Shown here: positions 47,717-57,462 of the stretch, in pieces
Layout: every line of letters begins with the position of its first letter
Position numbering within the stretch: the first letter of the stretch is position 1
Assembly (NCBI GenBank): GCA_030604885.1
Contig: JAUVUZ010000007.1
Location: 55,152-119,151 of the forward strand
Direction: 5' to 3'
Length of the DNA stretch: 64,000 nucleotides
Origin: Alphaproteobacteria bacterium
Lineage (GTDB): Bacteria > Pseudomonadota > Alphaproteobacteria > Rhodospirillales > Rhodospirillaceae
Program-made: the position numbers and the translations under genes
Notes under the pieces: model-generated
The model's database searches: none
What the model was told of the DNA's origin: nothing
Seen by the model: only the letters and a program-made list of their open reading frames with translations

Positions 47717-48735
47717 TTGGCAAGACCGTGACGCGCCTCGCAGGCGCCGCCGTCGGCCTGGCGATGATGACCGCCACCGCCGCCGCCGCACAGTACGAAT
47801 GGACCTTCCAGACCTCCGAAACCGCCGGCGAGCCGACCTTCAAGTACAAGCAGGAGTGGGCGCAGAACGTCGGCACCATGTCCGGCGGGCGGATCAAGAT
47901 CGAAATCCTGCCGACCGGCGCGGTGGTGCCCCACAACCAGACCCTCGACGCGGTCGGCTCCGGCATCCTCCAGGGCCACCTCACCGATCCGTCGTACTTC
48001 TCCGGCATCAACCCGGCGTTCTCGATGATGGGCAACCTCGTCGGCGCCTGGGGCAACCCGCTCGAATTCCTGGAATACATGAAGGTGGGCGGCGGCGAGG
48101 CGCTCTATAACAAGCTCGTCCAACCCTATGGCCTACACATGATCGGCGCCGCCGCCACCGGCCTCGAATCCCTGCCGTCGAAGCGCCCGATCAAGACCGT
48201 CGCCGATCTCAAGGGCCTGAAGATCCGCGCCCCCGAGGGCATGGTCTACGACATCTTCGCCAAGGCCGGCGCCGCGCCGGTGAACCTGCCCGGCTCGGAA
48301 GTCTACACCGCCCTCGAAAAGGGCGTGATCGACGCCGCCGACTACACCGTGTTCGCCACCAACCAGGCCCAGGGCCTGCACAAGTTCGCCAACCGCCCGA
48401 GCTACCCGGGATTCCACTCGCTGCCGATGGTCGACGTCTCGATCAACAAGAAGATCTGGGACGGCCTCTCCCCCGACCTCAAGGCGATCCTCACCACCGC
48501 CACCGACAAGCTCGCCTACGACCTCGTCTTCCGCCTGAAGAAGCTCGACCTCGCGGCGGTCGCCGAGGCGAAGAAGGATCCGAACATCGAGATCGTCGAC
48601 ATGGCGCCCGAGGAGCGGGTGAAGTTCCGCCAGATCGCCCAGAAGGAATGGGAGACCTGGGCGAAGAAGAACGAGCTGTGCGGCGAGTTCTTCAAGTCGG
48701 TGACCGCCTTCATGTCCGAACGCGGGATGATCTGA
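47713..48735 (+). CDS. dctP: TRAP transporter solute-binding protein
   Basis: A 340-residue DctP-family periplasmic receptor with a Sec signal peptide cleaved near residue 26 (AAAA|Q). The central Arg that clamps a substrate carboxylate is expected in KGLKIRAPEG near 170, and LPGSEVYTALEKGVIDAADY is a typical hinge region. A carboxylate substrate is indicated; the linked genes suggest a sugar acid such as galactonate. Confidence 0.92.
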   Translation: MIGKTVTRLAGAAVGLAMMTATAAAAQYEWTFQTSETAGEPTFKYKQEWAQNVGTMSGGRIKIEILPTGAVVPHNQTLDAVGSGILQGHLTDPSYFSGINPAFSMMGNLVGAWGNPLEFLEYMKVGGGEALYNKLVQPYGLHMIGAAATGLESLPSKRPIKTVADLKGLKIRAPEGMVYDIFAKAGAAPVNLPGSEVYTALEKGVIDAADYTVFATNQAQGLHKFANRPSYPGFHSLPMVDVSINKKIWDGLSPDLKAILTTATDKLAYDLVFRLKKLDLAAVAEAKKDPNIEIVDMAPEERVKFRQIAQKEWETWAKKNELCGEFFKSVTAFMSERGMI

Positions 48736-48750
48736 CCCCAAGCCGCCGCA

Positions 48751-48777
48751 CTCCGGCCGGGTTCGCCCCGGCCGGAG
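48751..48777 (+). terminator. Intercistronic stem-loop between dctP and dctQ
   Basis: CTCCGGCCGGG (48751-48761) pairs with its exact complement (48767-48777) around a 5-nt loop, 15 bp after dctP. No T-run follows. Such hairpins downstream of binding-protein genes usually stabilise the upstream message or limit read-through, giving more receptor than permease. Confidence 0.6.
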
Positions 48778-48805
48778 GCCGTTTCCGCCTCCAGGAGCCT
48801 CCGCG

Positions 48806-49378
48806 ATGACCACCGAAACCTCCCCCCTCTCCGACCCGCCCGAGCGCCACGCCGCCGACGGCGAAATCACCAACCCCCTCGACGCCGCGGTCGAATGGAT
48901 CGGCAAGGGGTTCTCGTGGCTGGTGTTCGTCTCGATGCTGATCTCGGTGGGCGAGGTGGTGTCGCGCTACGTCTTCGACAGCCCCACCAGCTGGGTCCAC
49001 GAGACCACCGTGTTCCTGATCGCGGTGATGTTCTGCCTCGGCGGACCGGTGGCGCTGGCGCGCAACAAGCACATCCGCGTGCGGGTGCTCTACGACACCG
49101 TGCGGCCCTCGCTGCGCCGCTGGTTCGACGTCGTCAACGGCGTGATCGCGCTCGCCTTCTGCTCGGGCATGAGCTACGCCGCCTACACCCTGTTCTACCG
49201 TTCCTCTCACACGCCGATGGGCGAGTGGACGCTGGAACGCTCCGGCACCAGCTGGAACCCGCCGTTCCCGACCCTCACCAAGGGCATCATCATGGTCGCC
49301 CTGATGGTGATGACGGTGCAGACGGTGCTGCATCTGATCCAGGCGCTGCGCGCCGTCTCCGCGAAGAAGGGAGTCTGA
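48806..49378 (+). CDS. dctQ: TRAP transporter small membrane subunit
   Basis: A 190-residue DctQ protein with four expected membrane helices (about 33-55, 67-88, 107-130 and 155-178). The family segment with the helix-3 Arg is RNKHIRVRVLYD near residue 93. AGGAG lies before the ATG. It scaffolds the large subunit encoded 3 bp downstream. Confidence 0.9.
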   Translation: MTTETSPLSDPPERHAADGEITNPLDAAVEWIGKGFSWLVFVSMLISVGEVVSRYVFDSPTSWVHETTVFLIAVMFCLGGPVALARNKHIRVRVLYDTVRPSLRRWFDVVNGVIALAFCSGMSYAAYTLFYRSSHTPMGEWTLERSGTSWNPPFPTLTKGIIMVALMVMTVQTVLHLIQALRAVSAKKGV

Positions 49379-49381
49379 ACC

Positions 49382-50713
49382 ATGGGCGGTCTCGGCCTCC
49401 AGGCGATGGGCATCGAGTGGGGCACCTACGTGCTCGTCGGCAGCATCTTCCTGCTGCTGCTCACCGGCCTGCCGCTCGCCTTCGTCACCGGTCTGGTGGC
49501 GCTGATCTTCACCGTCGGCTGGTTCGGGCCGAACGCGATCCCGCTGGTGATCTCCCGCGTCTACGGCTTCATCACCGAATATTCCCTCGTGGCGGTGCCG
49601 ATGTTCGTGTTCATGGCCTCGCTGCTGGATCGATCGGGCATCGCCAAGGATCTCTTCAACGGCATGCGCGTGCTCGCCGGGCGGATGCCGGGCGGCGTGG
49701 CGCTGCAGACCCTGTTCGTCGGCTTCTTCCTCGCCACCATGTCGGGGATCATCGGCGGCGAGATCGTGCTTTTGGGCATCCTCGCGCTGCCGCAGATGCT
49801 GCGCCTCGGCTACGACCGCAACCTCTCGATCGGCATCGTCTGCGCCTCCGGCTCCCTCGGCACGATGATCCCGCCGTCGATCGTGCTGATCATCTACGGC
49901 CTGATGGCGTCGGTCTCGATCGCCGACCTGTTCACCGCCGCCTTCACCCCCGGCACCATCCTCGCGCTGATGTACGCCACCTACGTGCTCGCCCGCTGCA
50001 TCATCAACCCCGAGCTGGCGCCGCGCATGCCGCGCGTCACCGGGGAGGAGCGCAAGCTCCAGCGGGTCGAGGCGTTCAAGTCGATCGTGATGCCGGCCGC
50101 CATCGCCTTCATGGTGCTGGGGACGATCTACGCGGGCGTTGCCTCGGTCACCGAGGCGGCCTCGATGGGCGTGCTCGGCGTGCTCGTCGCCACCGCGATC
50201 CGCCGCGAGCTGACGCCCAGGCTGATCCACGAAAGCTGCATGCAGACCATCACCACCTGCGGCATGATCATCTGGATCGGCATCGGCGCCGCCACCCTGG
50301 TGGGCGTCTACAACCTGATGGGCGGCAACCGCTTCGTCTCCTCGACGATCCTCGGCATCGACGCCGACCCGATCGTCATCATCATGGTGATGCAGCTGAT
50401 CCTGATGGTGCTCGGCATGTTCCTCGACTGGATCGGCATCGCCATGCTGACCCTGCCGATCTTCGTGCCGATCGTGGTGCAGCTCGGCTTCAGCCCGATC
50501 TGGTTCGGCGTGCTGTTTTGCGTCAACATGCAGGTGAGCTTCCTCAGCCCGCCGTTCGGCCCCGCCGCCTTCTATCTCAAGGGCGTGGCGCCGCCGGAGA
50601 TTTCGCTGAAGCACATCTTCGTCTCGCTGTTCCCGTTCATCGCCATGCAGATGATCGTCCTCGGCCTGATCCTGTTCGTGCCCGAGATCGTGATGTGGCC
50701 GCTCAATCGCTGA
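49382..50713 (+). CDS. dctM: TRAP transporter large permease subunit
   Basis: A 443-residue DctM protein with about 12 membrane helices and the ion-transporter fold. Segments such as [15 protein letters not shown] near the start, [20 protein letters not shown] near 155 and [18 protein letters not shown] near 350 (the sodium-site hairpins) are characteristic. It drives uptake with the sodium gradient together with DctP and DctQ. Confidence 0.93.
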   Translation: MGGLGLQAMGIEWGTYVLVGSIFLLLLTGLPLAFVTGLVALIFTVGWFGPNAIPLVISRVYGFITEYSLVAVPMFVFMASLLDRSGIAKDLFNGMRVLAGRMPGGVALQTLFVGFFLATMSGIIGGEIVLLGILALPQMLRLGYDRNLSIGIVCASGSLGTMIPPSIVLIIYGLMASVSIADLFTAAFTPGTILALMYATYVLARCIINPELAPRMPRVTGEERKLQRVEAFKSIVMPAAIAFMVLGTIYAGVASVTEAASMGVLGVLVATAIRRELTPRLIHESCMQTITTCGMIIWIGIGAATLVGVYNLMGGNRFVSSTILGIDADPIVIIMVMQLILMVLGMFLDWIGIAMLTLPIFVPIVVQLGFSPIWFGVLFCVNMQVSFLSPPFGPAAFYLKGVAPPEISLKHIFVSLFPFIAMQMIVLGLILFVPEIVMWPLNR

Positions 50714-50729
50714 AGTGGAGTGTGTTGGA

Positions 50730-51878
50730 ATGAAGATCACCCGTCTGCAGACCTGGCTGGTTCCGCCGCGCTGGTGCTTCCTCAAGATCGAGACCGACGA
50801 AGGGGTCTCGGGCTGGGGCGAGCCGGTGATCGAGGGCCGCGCCGCCACCGTCGAGGCAGCGGTCCAGGAACTGGCCGACCAGTTGATCGGCCGCGACCCG
50901 CGCCGCATCGAGGACATCTGGCAGAGCCTCTACCGCGGCGGCTTCTACCGCGGCGGGCCGATCCTGATGTCGGCGATCGCGGGCATCGACCAGGCGCTGT
51001 GGGACATCAAGGGCAAGGCCCTCGGCGTGCCGGTGCACGAGCTTCTGGGCGGCGCGGTGCGCGACCGCATGCGGATGTATTGCTGGGTGGGCGGCGACCG
51101 CCCGGGTGACATCGGCCGCCACGTGCGCGAGGTCAAGGCCAAGGGCTTCACCGCGATCAAGATGAACGGCACGCCGGAACTCGCGATCGTGGATTCCCAC
51201 GCCAAGATCGACGCGGCGGTGGCCCGCGCGGCGGAAGCGCGGGAGGCGGGCGGGCCGGATTTCGGCGTCGCCATCGACTTCCACGGCCGCGTCCACCGGC
51301 CGATGGCGAAGGCGCTGCTGCGCGAGCTGGAACCCTTCCACCCGATGTTCGTGGAGGAGCCGGTGCTGCCCGAGCACCTGCACTGCCTGCCGCAGATCGC
51401 GGGCGGCCTCGGCTACCCCATCGCCACCGGCGAACGGATGTTCAGCCGCTACGAGTTCCGGCCGATTCTCGAGGCGCGGATGGTCGACATCGTCCAGCCC
51501 GACATCAGCCACTGCGGCGGCATCACCGAGGGGCGCAAGATCGCGGTGCTGGCGGAAACCTACGACGTCGCCCTCGCTCCCCATTGCCCGCTCGGGCCGC
51601 TGTCGCTGGCGGCCTGCCTGCACGTGGATTTCGTCTCCCACAACGCGTTCATCCAGGAACAGAGCATGGGCATCCACTACAACCAGGGCAACGACGTACT
51701 CGACTACCTGGTGGACCCGGCGCCCCTCAAGATCGAAGACGGCTACCTGCCGCTGCTGGACAAACCGGGCCTCGGCCTCGACATCAACGAGGAGTTCGTG
51801 ATCGAACGGTCCAAGGTCGGCCACCGCTGGCGCAACCCGGCGTGGCGGCACGCGGACGGGAGCGTGGCGGAATGGTAG
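50730..51878 (+). CDS. dgoD: D-galactonate dehydratase
   Basis: A 382-residue enolase-superfamily dehydratase, collinear with E. coli DgoD from MKIT at the start to SVAEW at the end. Metal-ligand and catalytic residues are visible in DFHGRV (near 184), EEPVLPE (near 210), GERMFSR (near 237) and the His of PHCPLGP (near 287). It converts D-galactonate to 2-keto-3-deoxygalactonate. It follows dctM by 16 bp. Confidence 0.94.
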   Translation: MKITRLQTWLVPPRWCFLKIETDEGVSGWGEPVIEGRAATVEAAVQELADQLIGRDPRRIEDIWQSLYRGGFYRGGPILMSAIAGIDQALWDIKGKALGVPVHELLGGAVRDRMRMYCWVGGDRPGDIGRHVREVKAKGFTAIKMNGTPELAIVDSHAKIDAAVARAAEAREAGGPDFGVAIDFHGRVHRPMAKALLRELEPFHPMFVEEPVLPEHLHCLPQIAGGLGYPIATGERMFSRYEFRPILEARMVDIVQPDISHCGGITEGRKIAVLAETYDVALAPHCPLGPLSLAACLHVDFVSHNAFIQEQSMGIHYNQGNDVLDYLVDPAPLKIEDGYLPLLDKPGLGLDINEEFVIERSKVGHRWRNPAWRHADGSVAEW

Positions 51879-54037
51879 CTTCAGACGACGGCAGAAACGC
51901 GCGGCCGACGATCGCCGAGCGGCACAACCCCTATCGCGACTGCATCCAGGGTCTGGCCAACCAGCCGATCACGGTGCTGAAGCTGCTGGGCGAGGCGGCG
52001 GCCGAGCTGCCGCCGGACTCGCCGCTCGCCCGCCTCGACGACGTGACGATGAAGGAGGTGGTGGCGCGCCTGCGCGACAACTGCCCGCGCGTCGCCATCG
52101 TCCTCGGGCCGCCCGACCACCCGGCCCACCTGCTCGACCGCCCCCACGCGCTGATGGCGGCGGCGCGGATCTGGCAGAACGGCGGCGTGCCGTTCGCCTT
52201 CGCGGTGCCGGTGATCTGCGACGGCACCGCGCAGAACAACATCGGCCAGAGCTATTCCCTCTCCTCCCGCAACACCACCGCGGCGGCGGTCAACATCACC
52301 TTCGAGGGGCATTCCTACCACGCCGCCTACGTGCTGGCGGGGTGCGACAAATCCCCCACCGCGATCCTCTCCGGCCTCGCCGCGGCCGACGTCGCCCGCG
52401 CCCATCGCGGCAACCAGGCACCGGTGTGGGCGCTGTTCGCGCCCGAGCACGTGCTCCAGGGCGGCACCATCCCGTCGGCCTCCGCCGAGGACCTGCGCGC
52501 CCTCTCCGCCGCCGCCCGTGCCGCCGGGCACGGCGACCTCGCCGACGACATCGACGACAACATGAAGTACATCCTTCAGTGCTCGTCGGACGAAGCCTTC
52601 GCCGGGCACCTGAAGCGCGCCGAGAACCTCGGCCTGGTGACGCCCGAGACCGCCCGCCGCCTGCTCGACGAACTGGCGGGCGCCACCTGCCACGAGCACG
52701 GCGGCATCTGCGCCTTCAACGGCACCGGCAATTCGTCGCGCACCATGCTCGCCGCCTTCGGCCTCACCCCGCCGGAACTGGAACTGCTCACCGGCCTGCC
52801 GCCCGACGCCAGCGTGATTTCGGGCGTGGACCGGCTGTTCGCGCTGTTCAACAAGCCCGAGTTCCGCATCACCGAAATCCTGCGGCGCAACTTCGGCAAC
52901 GTCGTGCGCATCCACTCGGCCACCGGCTCGTCGTCCAACCTGCTGCTGCACCTGCCCTGCATCCTGCGCCACGCGGGCTTCGACGTGACCGCCGACGACT
53001 ACCGCCGCCTGCGCGCCGAAACCCCGGTGCCCGAGGTGTTCGCCCATTCCCTCACCGAGGGGCGCGACACCTTCGAGCTGGCGTTGCAGTTCGCGCGCGG
53101 CCAGCACCGGGGGATGGAAAGCCTCTACCGCGTGCTGCACGACCTCGGCATCCCCATGGATCTCGACGCCCCCACCGTCACCGGCACCACCTGGGGGCGG
53201 CGGATCGCGGGCCTGACCGTGCCGGTGGACCCGGCGCTGGGCGAGCGCGCGGTGATCCGCACCACGCCGCTGCGCCCCCGCGCGGGCGTGGAAATCCTCA
53301 CCGGCAGCTTTTTCGACGCGGCGGCGGTGAAGGTGTCGGGGATGAGCGACGCGCTCTACGACCACTTCGCCGACCACGTGTTCGTGGTGCGCTTCTACGA
53401 GAACGAGCACGTCTGCGTCGCCGATTTCACCTCCGCCGACATGCTCGACCGCCTCGCCGCCACCCCGGGGCTGGACGCGGAGCTGATCGCCAAGGTGGTC
53501 GCCCGCAACGGCGGCGACGCGTCGGTCACCGATCTCCACGCGCTGCTGGAAAAGGGCTGGCTGTCGTTCGCCTTCATCATCGCGGGGCAGGGGCCGCGCG
53601 CCTACGGCATGCCCGAGATGTTCACCCCGAGCCAGGTGCTGCGCCACCACCGGGTGCTGGAGGCCTCGTCGATCCTGATGACCGACGGCCGCTATTCCGG
53701 CGTCACCAAGGGCGCCTGCATCGGCCACGCCACGCCCGAGGCGTTCGACGGCGGCGGCATCGGCTATCTCGCCGACGGCGACGTGCTGAAGCTTGACCTG
53801 GCGGGCGGACGGCTCGATTGTCTCGACGCCGCGCGCTTCCGCCGGGGGGAGGAGGTCGCCCTCGACCCGCGCGGCTTGCCCGAGCGCGGGCCGTTGTTCC
53901 GCGACCGCCTCGCCCGCATGGAGGCGCGCCGCCTCGACATCGCCGCCTGCAACCTGATGGAAGACGTTTCCGACGCCGCGCGCGGCGTCGTTCCCGGCGC
54001 GGTGGACCGCCGCGCCACCCGAGCCTGGAGTGTGTAA
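51872..54037 (+). CDS. IlvD/Edd-family sugar-acid dehydratase, long form
   Basis: A 721-residue Fe-S dehydratase of the IlvD/Edd family, longer than DHAD (about 570-620). Candidate cluster Cys residues are in [15 protein letters not shown] and ATCHEHGG, the last replacing the typical CGGMYTAN form. The [15 protein letters not shown] segment and the C-terminal [21 protein letters not shown] domain are clear, so the fold is complete. Members near the YjhG/YagF type act on aldonates. It overlaps dgoD by 7 bp. Its substrate is unknown; it may handle a second aldonate. Confidence 0.82.
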   Translation: MVASDDGRNARPTIAERHNPYRDCIQGLANQPITVLKLLGEAAAELPPDSPLARLDDVTMKEVVARLRDNCPRVAIVLGPPDHPAHLLDRPHALMAAARIWQNGGVPFAFAVPVICDGTAQNNIGQSYSLSSRNTTAAAVNITFEGHSYHAAYVLAGCDKSPTAILSGLAAADVARAHRGNQAPVWALFAPEHVLQGGTIPSASAEDLRALSAAARAAGHGDLADDIDDNMKYILQCSSDEAFAGHLKRAENLGLVTPETARRLLDELAGATCHEHGGICAFNGTGNSSRTMLAAFGLTPPELELLTGLPPDASVISGVDRLFALFNKPEFRITEILRRNFGNVVRIHSATGSSSNLLLHLPCILRHAGFDVTADDYRRLRAETPVPEVFAHSLTEGRDTFELALQFARGQHRGMESLYRVLHDLGIPMDLDAPTVTGTTWGRRIAGLTVPVDPALGERAVIRTTPLRPRAGVEILTGSFFDAAAVKVSGMSDALYDHFADHVFVVRFYENEHVCVADFTSADMLDRLAATPGLDAELIAKVVARNGGDASVTDLHALLEKGWLSFAFIIAGQGPRAYGMPEMFTPSQVLRHHRVLEASSILMTDGRYSGVTKGACIGHATPEAFDGGGIGYLADGDVLKLDLAGGRLDCLDAARFRRGEEVALDPRGLPERGPLFRDRLARMEARRLDIAACNLMEDVSDAARGVVPGAVDRRATRAWSV

Positions 54038-54038
54038 A

Positions 54039-54674
54039 GTGCCGGTGTTCGCCCACGCCTTCGCCGAGCTGCCGCTGGTCGCGGTGCTGCGCGGCGTCAC
54101 CCCCGCCGAGGTTCTGCCGGTCGCCGACCAGCTGATCGACGCGGGCTTCCGCCTGATCGAGGTGCCGCTCAACAGCCCCGACCCGTTCGCCAGCATCGCC
54201 AAGCTGGTGAAGCACTGCCCGCCCGACGTGGCGGTGGGCGCGGGCACGGTGCTCACGCCCGAGGACGCCGGGCGCCTCGCCGCTTTGGGCGCCGAGCTGC
54301 TGATCACCCCCAACACCGATCCGGAGGTGATCCGCGCCGGGGTGCGCGCCGGGCTGACCACGATGATCGGCTGCATGACGCCGACGGAGGCCCTGTGCGC
54401 GCTGCGCAACGGCGCCGCCGCCCTCAAGCTGTTCCCCGCCGCCCGCCTCGGCTCCGCCTATATCAAGGACGTGCGCGCGGTGCTGCCGAAGGGGGCGAAG
54501 GTGGTGGCGCTCGGCGGCATCGGCATTCCCGAAATGGCCGAATACCGCGCCGCCGGATACGACGGCTTCGGCTTCGGCTCCAACCTCTACAAGGCCGGTC
54601 GCGCCGCCGCCGAAGTCGGCGCCATCGCCCGCGACATCGTCGCCGAATGGAAACGGATCGCAGCCCATGGATAA
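54039..54674 (+). CDS. dgoA: 2-dehydro-3-deoxy-6-phosphogalactonate aldolase
   Basis: A 211-residue class I aldolase of the KDPG/KDPGal type. The Schiff-base Lys is in AALKLFPA near residue 128, the general-base Glu in IEVPLNSP near 41, and GAGTVLTPED near 69. It splits KDPGal to pyruvate and glyceraldehyde 3-phosphate. GTG 54039 is chosen because GGAG lies 8 nt before it; GTG 54030 would overlap that site. It overlaps dgoK by 8 bp. Confidence 0.9.
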   Translation: MPVFAHAFAELPLVAVLRGVTPAEVLPVADQLIDAGFRLIEVPLNSPDPFASIAKLVKHCPPDVAVGAGTVLTPEDAGRLAALGAELLITPNTDPEVIRAGVRAGLTTMIGCMTPTEALCALRNGAAALKLFPAARLGSAYIKDVRAVLPKGAKVVALGGIGIPEMAEYRAAGYDGFGFGSNLYKAGRAAAEVGAIARDIVAEWKRIAAHG

Positions 54675-55575
54675 GCTGATCGTCGTCGACTGGGGCACCA
54701 CCGCGTTCCGCGCGTGGCTGGTGGAGGCCGGAGAGGTCAAGGACGAAATCCCCTCCGGCACCGGCATGCGCGACACCCCGCGCGAGGACTTCGCCCGCTA
54801 TTGCGGCGCCCAGCTGGCGCGCTGGCGCGGCGGCGCCACCCCGCCGCCGGTCTACATGGCGGGCATGGTGGGCGCGCCGCAAGGCTGGCAGACGGCGCCG
54901 CAGCCGGTGCTGCCGGTGGGCCTGGACGACCTGGCGGCGCAGGTGGTGGCGGCCGAGGGGCTGGCCGACGCCTGGATCGTCCCCGGCTGCCGGGTGCAGG
55001 TCTCGGATGCGGAAATCGACGTGATGCGCGGCGAGGAGGTGCAGATCTTCGGCGCCCTCGACCTGTTGCAGCGCGACGACGCGCTGTTCTGCCTGCCCGG
55101 CACCCACAGCAAGTGGGCGGCGGTGGCGGCGCGCAAGCTCGTCCACTTCACCACCTCGATGACCGGCGAGGTGTACGAAACCCTGCTCGGCCACACCATC
55201 CTCGCCAAAACCGCCGACCGCGCCGCGCCCTTCGACGAGGCCGCGTTCCGCAAGGGCTTGGCTCAGGCGGACAGCGCCGACGGCCTGCTGCACCAGCTGT
55301 TCACCGCCCGCTGCCGCACGCTTTACGGCGACATGACCCCGGCGCTCACCCCGTCGTATCTCTCGGGCATCCTCATCGGCGCCGAGGTGCGGGCGATGCG
55401 CGGCCTCTACCCCGAGGCGCGCGAGGTGCTGCTGTGCGGCTCCGACGCCCTGCGCGGGCCTTACGGCATCGCGCTCGCCGCCGCCGGGTTCAAGGCCACC
55501 GCGGTGAGCGCCAAGGCGGCGTCGCTCGCGGGTATCGGCGCGGTCGCCGCCCGCCACCGGGCGGACGCGGCCTGA
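54667..55575 (+). CDS. dgoK: 2-dehydro-3-deoxygalactonokinase
   Basis: A 302-residue sugar kinase of the DgoK family: DWGTTAFRAWLV at the N-terminus as the phosphate loop, the GMVGAPQGW segment near 62, and PGTHSKWAAV near 150 with the catalytic region. It phosphorylates 2-keto-3-deoxygalactonate for DgoA. With dgoD and dgoA it completes the De Ley-Doudoroff route. Confidence 0.93.
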   Translation: MDKLIVVDWGTTAFRAWLVEAGEVKDEIPSGTGMRDTPREDFARYCGAQLARWRGGATPPPVYMAGMVGAPQGWQTAPQPVLPVGLDDLAAQVVAAEGLADAWIVPGCRVQVSDAEIDVMRGEEVQIFGALDLLQRDDALFCLPGTHSKWAAVAARKLVHFTTSMTGEVYETLLGHTILAKTADRAAPFDEAAFRKGLAQADSADGLLHQLFTARCRTLYGDMTPALTPSYLSGILIGAEVRAMRGLYPEAREVLLCGSDALRGPYGIALAAAGFKATAVSAKAASLAGIGAVAARHRADAA

Positions 55576-55582
55576 AGAAAAC

Positions 55583-55616
55583 GGTTTTGCGCGGAGCCGA
55601 GGTTCCGCGCAAAACC
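55583..55616. terminator. Stem-loop after dgoK
   Basis: GGTTTTGCGCGGA (55583-55595) pairs with its exact complement (55604-55616) around an 8-nt loop, 8 bp after the dgoK stop. It closes the dgo operon and separates it from the racemase gene. The T-run lies within the first arm and no T-run follows the stem. Confidence 0.65.
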
Positions 55617-55712
55617 ATGCTCGACCCGGCGCGATTCCTCGCAAACTTTGGCAGCCTTTCCGCCGTCCGCCGCGCTACCATGCTTTGCATCGGCAGCAAC
55701 GGAGGATCGGCA

Positions 55713-56426
55713 ATGCGCACCATCGGCCTGATCGGCGGCATGAGCTGGGAAAGCACCGTCACCTATTACACCGCGATCAACCAGGCGGTGCGCGACCGCA
55801 CCGGCGACGGCCTCGCCTCGGCGAAAATCCTGATGCACTCGGTCAACTTCGCCGAGATCGTCGCGTTGCAGAAGGCCGACCGCTGGGACCTCGCCGCCGA
55901 GGCGCTGGGCGACGCCGCCCGGGGCCTCGCCCGCGCCGGGGCCGACTGCGTGCTGATCTGCACCAACACCATGCACCTGGTGGCCGACGCGGTGGAGCGC
56001 GCCGCCGGGGTGCCGCTGATCCACATCGTCGACGCCACCGGCGCGGCGCTGAAGGCGCGCGGCGCCAAGCGGCCGCTGCTGCTCGCCACCCGCTACACCA
56101 TGGAGCAGCCGTTCTACGCCGAGCGCCTCGAGGCGAAATCGGGCCTCGCGGCGCTCGTCCCCGGCGCCGCCGACCGGGACCGCATCCATGCGGTGATTTT
56201 CGACGAACTCTGCCAGGGCGTGGTGACCGAAACCGCGCGCGCCGCGTTCCGGGAGATCATCGCCCGCCACGTGCCGGAAGGCGCGGATTCGGTGATCCTC
56301 GGCTGCACCGAGATCGGCCTCTTGATCGGGCCGGAGGATTCGCCCCTGCCGGTGTTCGACAGCACCCCGATCCACGCCGCCGCCGCCGTGGACTTCGCCC
56401 TGGCGGACGAACGGGTGGCGGCGTAG
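55713..56426 (+). CDS. Aspartate/glutamate racemase family protein
   Basis: A 237-residue enzyme of the Asp/Glu racemase superfamily. The two catalytic Cys residues are in VLICTNTMH (near 84) and ILGCTEIGLL (near 196), and the GLIGGMSWEST start is family-typical. It interconverts enantiomers of an amino acid, probably aspartate, without PLP. It has its own GGAGG ribosome site and follows the dgo terminator; its link to sugar acids is unclear. Confidence 0.85.
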   Translation: MRTIGLIGGMSWESTVTYYTAINQAVRDRTGDGLASAKILMHSVNFAEIVALQKADRWDLAAEALGDAARGLARAGADCVLICTNTMHLVADAVERAAGVPLIHIVDATGAALKARGAKRPLLLATRYTMEQPFYAERLEAKSGLAALVPGAADRDRIHAVIFDELCQGVVTETARAAFREIIARHVPEGADSVILGCTEIGLLIGPEDSPLPVFDSTPIHAAAAVDFALADERVAA

Positions 56427-56430
56427 CGCC

Positions 56431-57213
56431 TCACTCGGAGGGCGAATCCGGCTTGGCGAACAGCCCTTCCGCCAGGGCGAGGGCGCCTTCGGCCACCGGG
56501 GTCTGGGGCGCGGTTTCCGACCACACCGCGCGCACCTGGTCGAGGTGCCCGCGCATCGCCGCCTCCGCCGCGTCCGGATCGCCCGCCGCCACCGCCGCGT
56601 GGATCTCGCGGTGGGCGGCGTAGGCGACGCGGCTCTGCCCGGGCTTGGCGAGGGTGGCGGTGCGCTGGCCGGTGAGCCAACTGCCGAGGGCGCTGTCGAC
56701 CCCCACGAACAGCGGGTTGTCGGTGGATTCGGCGAACAGCGAGTGGAAGGCCACGTCGGCGGCGGTGAACCGCTCCATGTCGTCGAGGGCGGCCTCGCAG
56801 GCGTCGAGGGCCGCCGTCAGCCGCGCCATCTGCTCCGGCGTGCGCGCCTCCGCGAAGCGGCGCACCAGCCCCACCTCCAGCAGAATCCGCACCTCCTGAA
56901 GCTGGCGGTTGCCGTCGGGCGTGAGCAGGAACACCCGGATGAACGCGTCCATCTCGTCCAGCAGGCGGGTGAGGGTCGGCCGCCGCACCCGGGCGCGCAC
57001 GCCCGCGTGAACGTCCACCAGCCCCATCAGCGCCAGCTTGGCGATCGCCTCGCGCACCGCCGGGCGGCCGACGCCGTAGATCTCCATCAGTTCCCGCTCC
57101 GCCGGGAGCCGTTCGCCGATGCGGTAGCGGCCGCACACGATGTCGTTGGTGAGCAACTCGACGAGCTGCTCATGGATTTTGGTGCGCTGGATGATCGAGG
57201 TTGCCTTGTGCAC
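56431..57213 (-). CDS. FadR-family (GntR) transcriptional regulator, second
   Basis: A 260-residue regulator with winged helix-turn-helix (about 15-80, LPAERELMEIYGVGRPAVREA) and an FCD domain (about 95-225, with ADVAFHSLFAES and a late HREIHAAV segment carrying the metal His). GTG start with GGAG 9 nt upstream. It is divergent from the pdxA-tctBAC genes, 249 bp away, and probably represses them. It converges with the racemase gene, 4 bp apart. Confidence 0.86.
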   Translation of the reverse strand: MHKATSIIQRTKIHEQLVELLTNDIVCGRYRIGERLPAERELMEIYGVGRPAVREAIAKLALMGLVDVHAGVRARVRRPTLTRLLDEMDAFIRVFLLTPDGNRQLQEVRILLEVGLVRRFAEARTPEQMARLTAALDACEAALDDMERFTAADVAFHSLFAESTDNPLFVGVDSALGSWLTGQRTATLAKPGQSRVAYAAHREIHAAVAAGDPDAAEAAMRGHLDQVRAVWSETAPQTPVAEGALALAEGLFAKPDSPSE

Positions 57214-57351
57214 GGTCCGTCACTCCCCAACGCCCATTGTATCCGCCACGCCCGCGCGCCCCGCAACCGGATTCCGCGAAGGCACCGGGCACCGCCCGCA
57301 CGCCCGGGGCACCGCCCTACCCGAAGGAGCTGACCTCCCCTCTCGTCTATC

Positions 57352-57405
57352 TTGACAAAGACCGCTCGGATGTCAATGTGTCTGCATGTCTGGTTGTCAT
57401 ACCAG
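57352..57405 (+). promoter_or_regulatory. Candidate promoter and operator for the pdxA-tctBAC operon
   Basis: A perfect -35 hexamer TTGACA (57352-57357) is followed after 17 bp by AATGTG (a poor -10, 57375-57380). Just downstream, CTGGT-N6-ACCAG (57390-57405) is an inverted repeat resembling the GGT...ACC sites of FadR-family repressors, placed to block the promoter. The -10 is weak, so the promoter call is tentative. Confidence 0.45.
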
Positions 57406-57462
57406 TTTGACGGTTCCGCGTACCGGTGTCGTTGTCCCTTCCATCGCGATCGAGGACCACTG

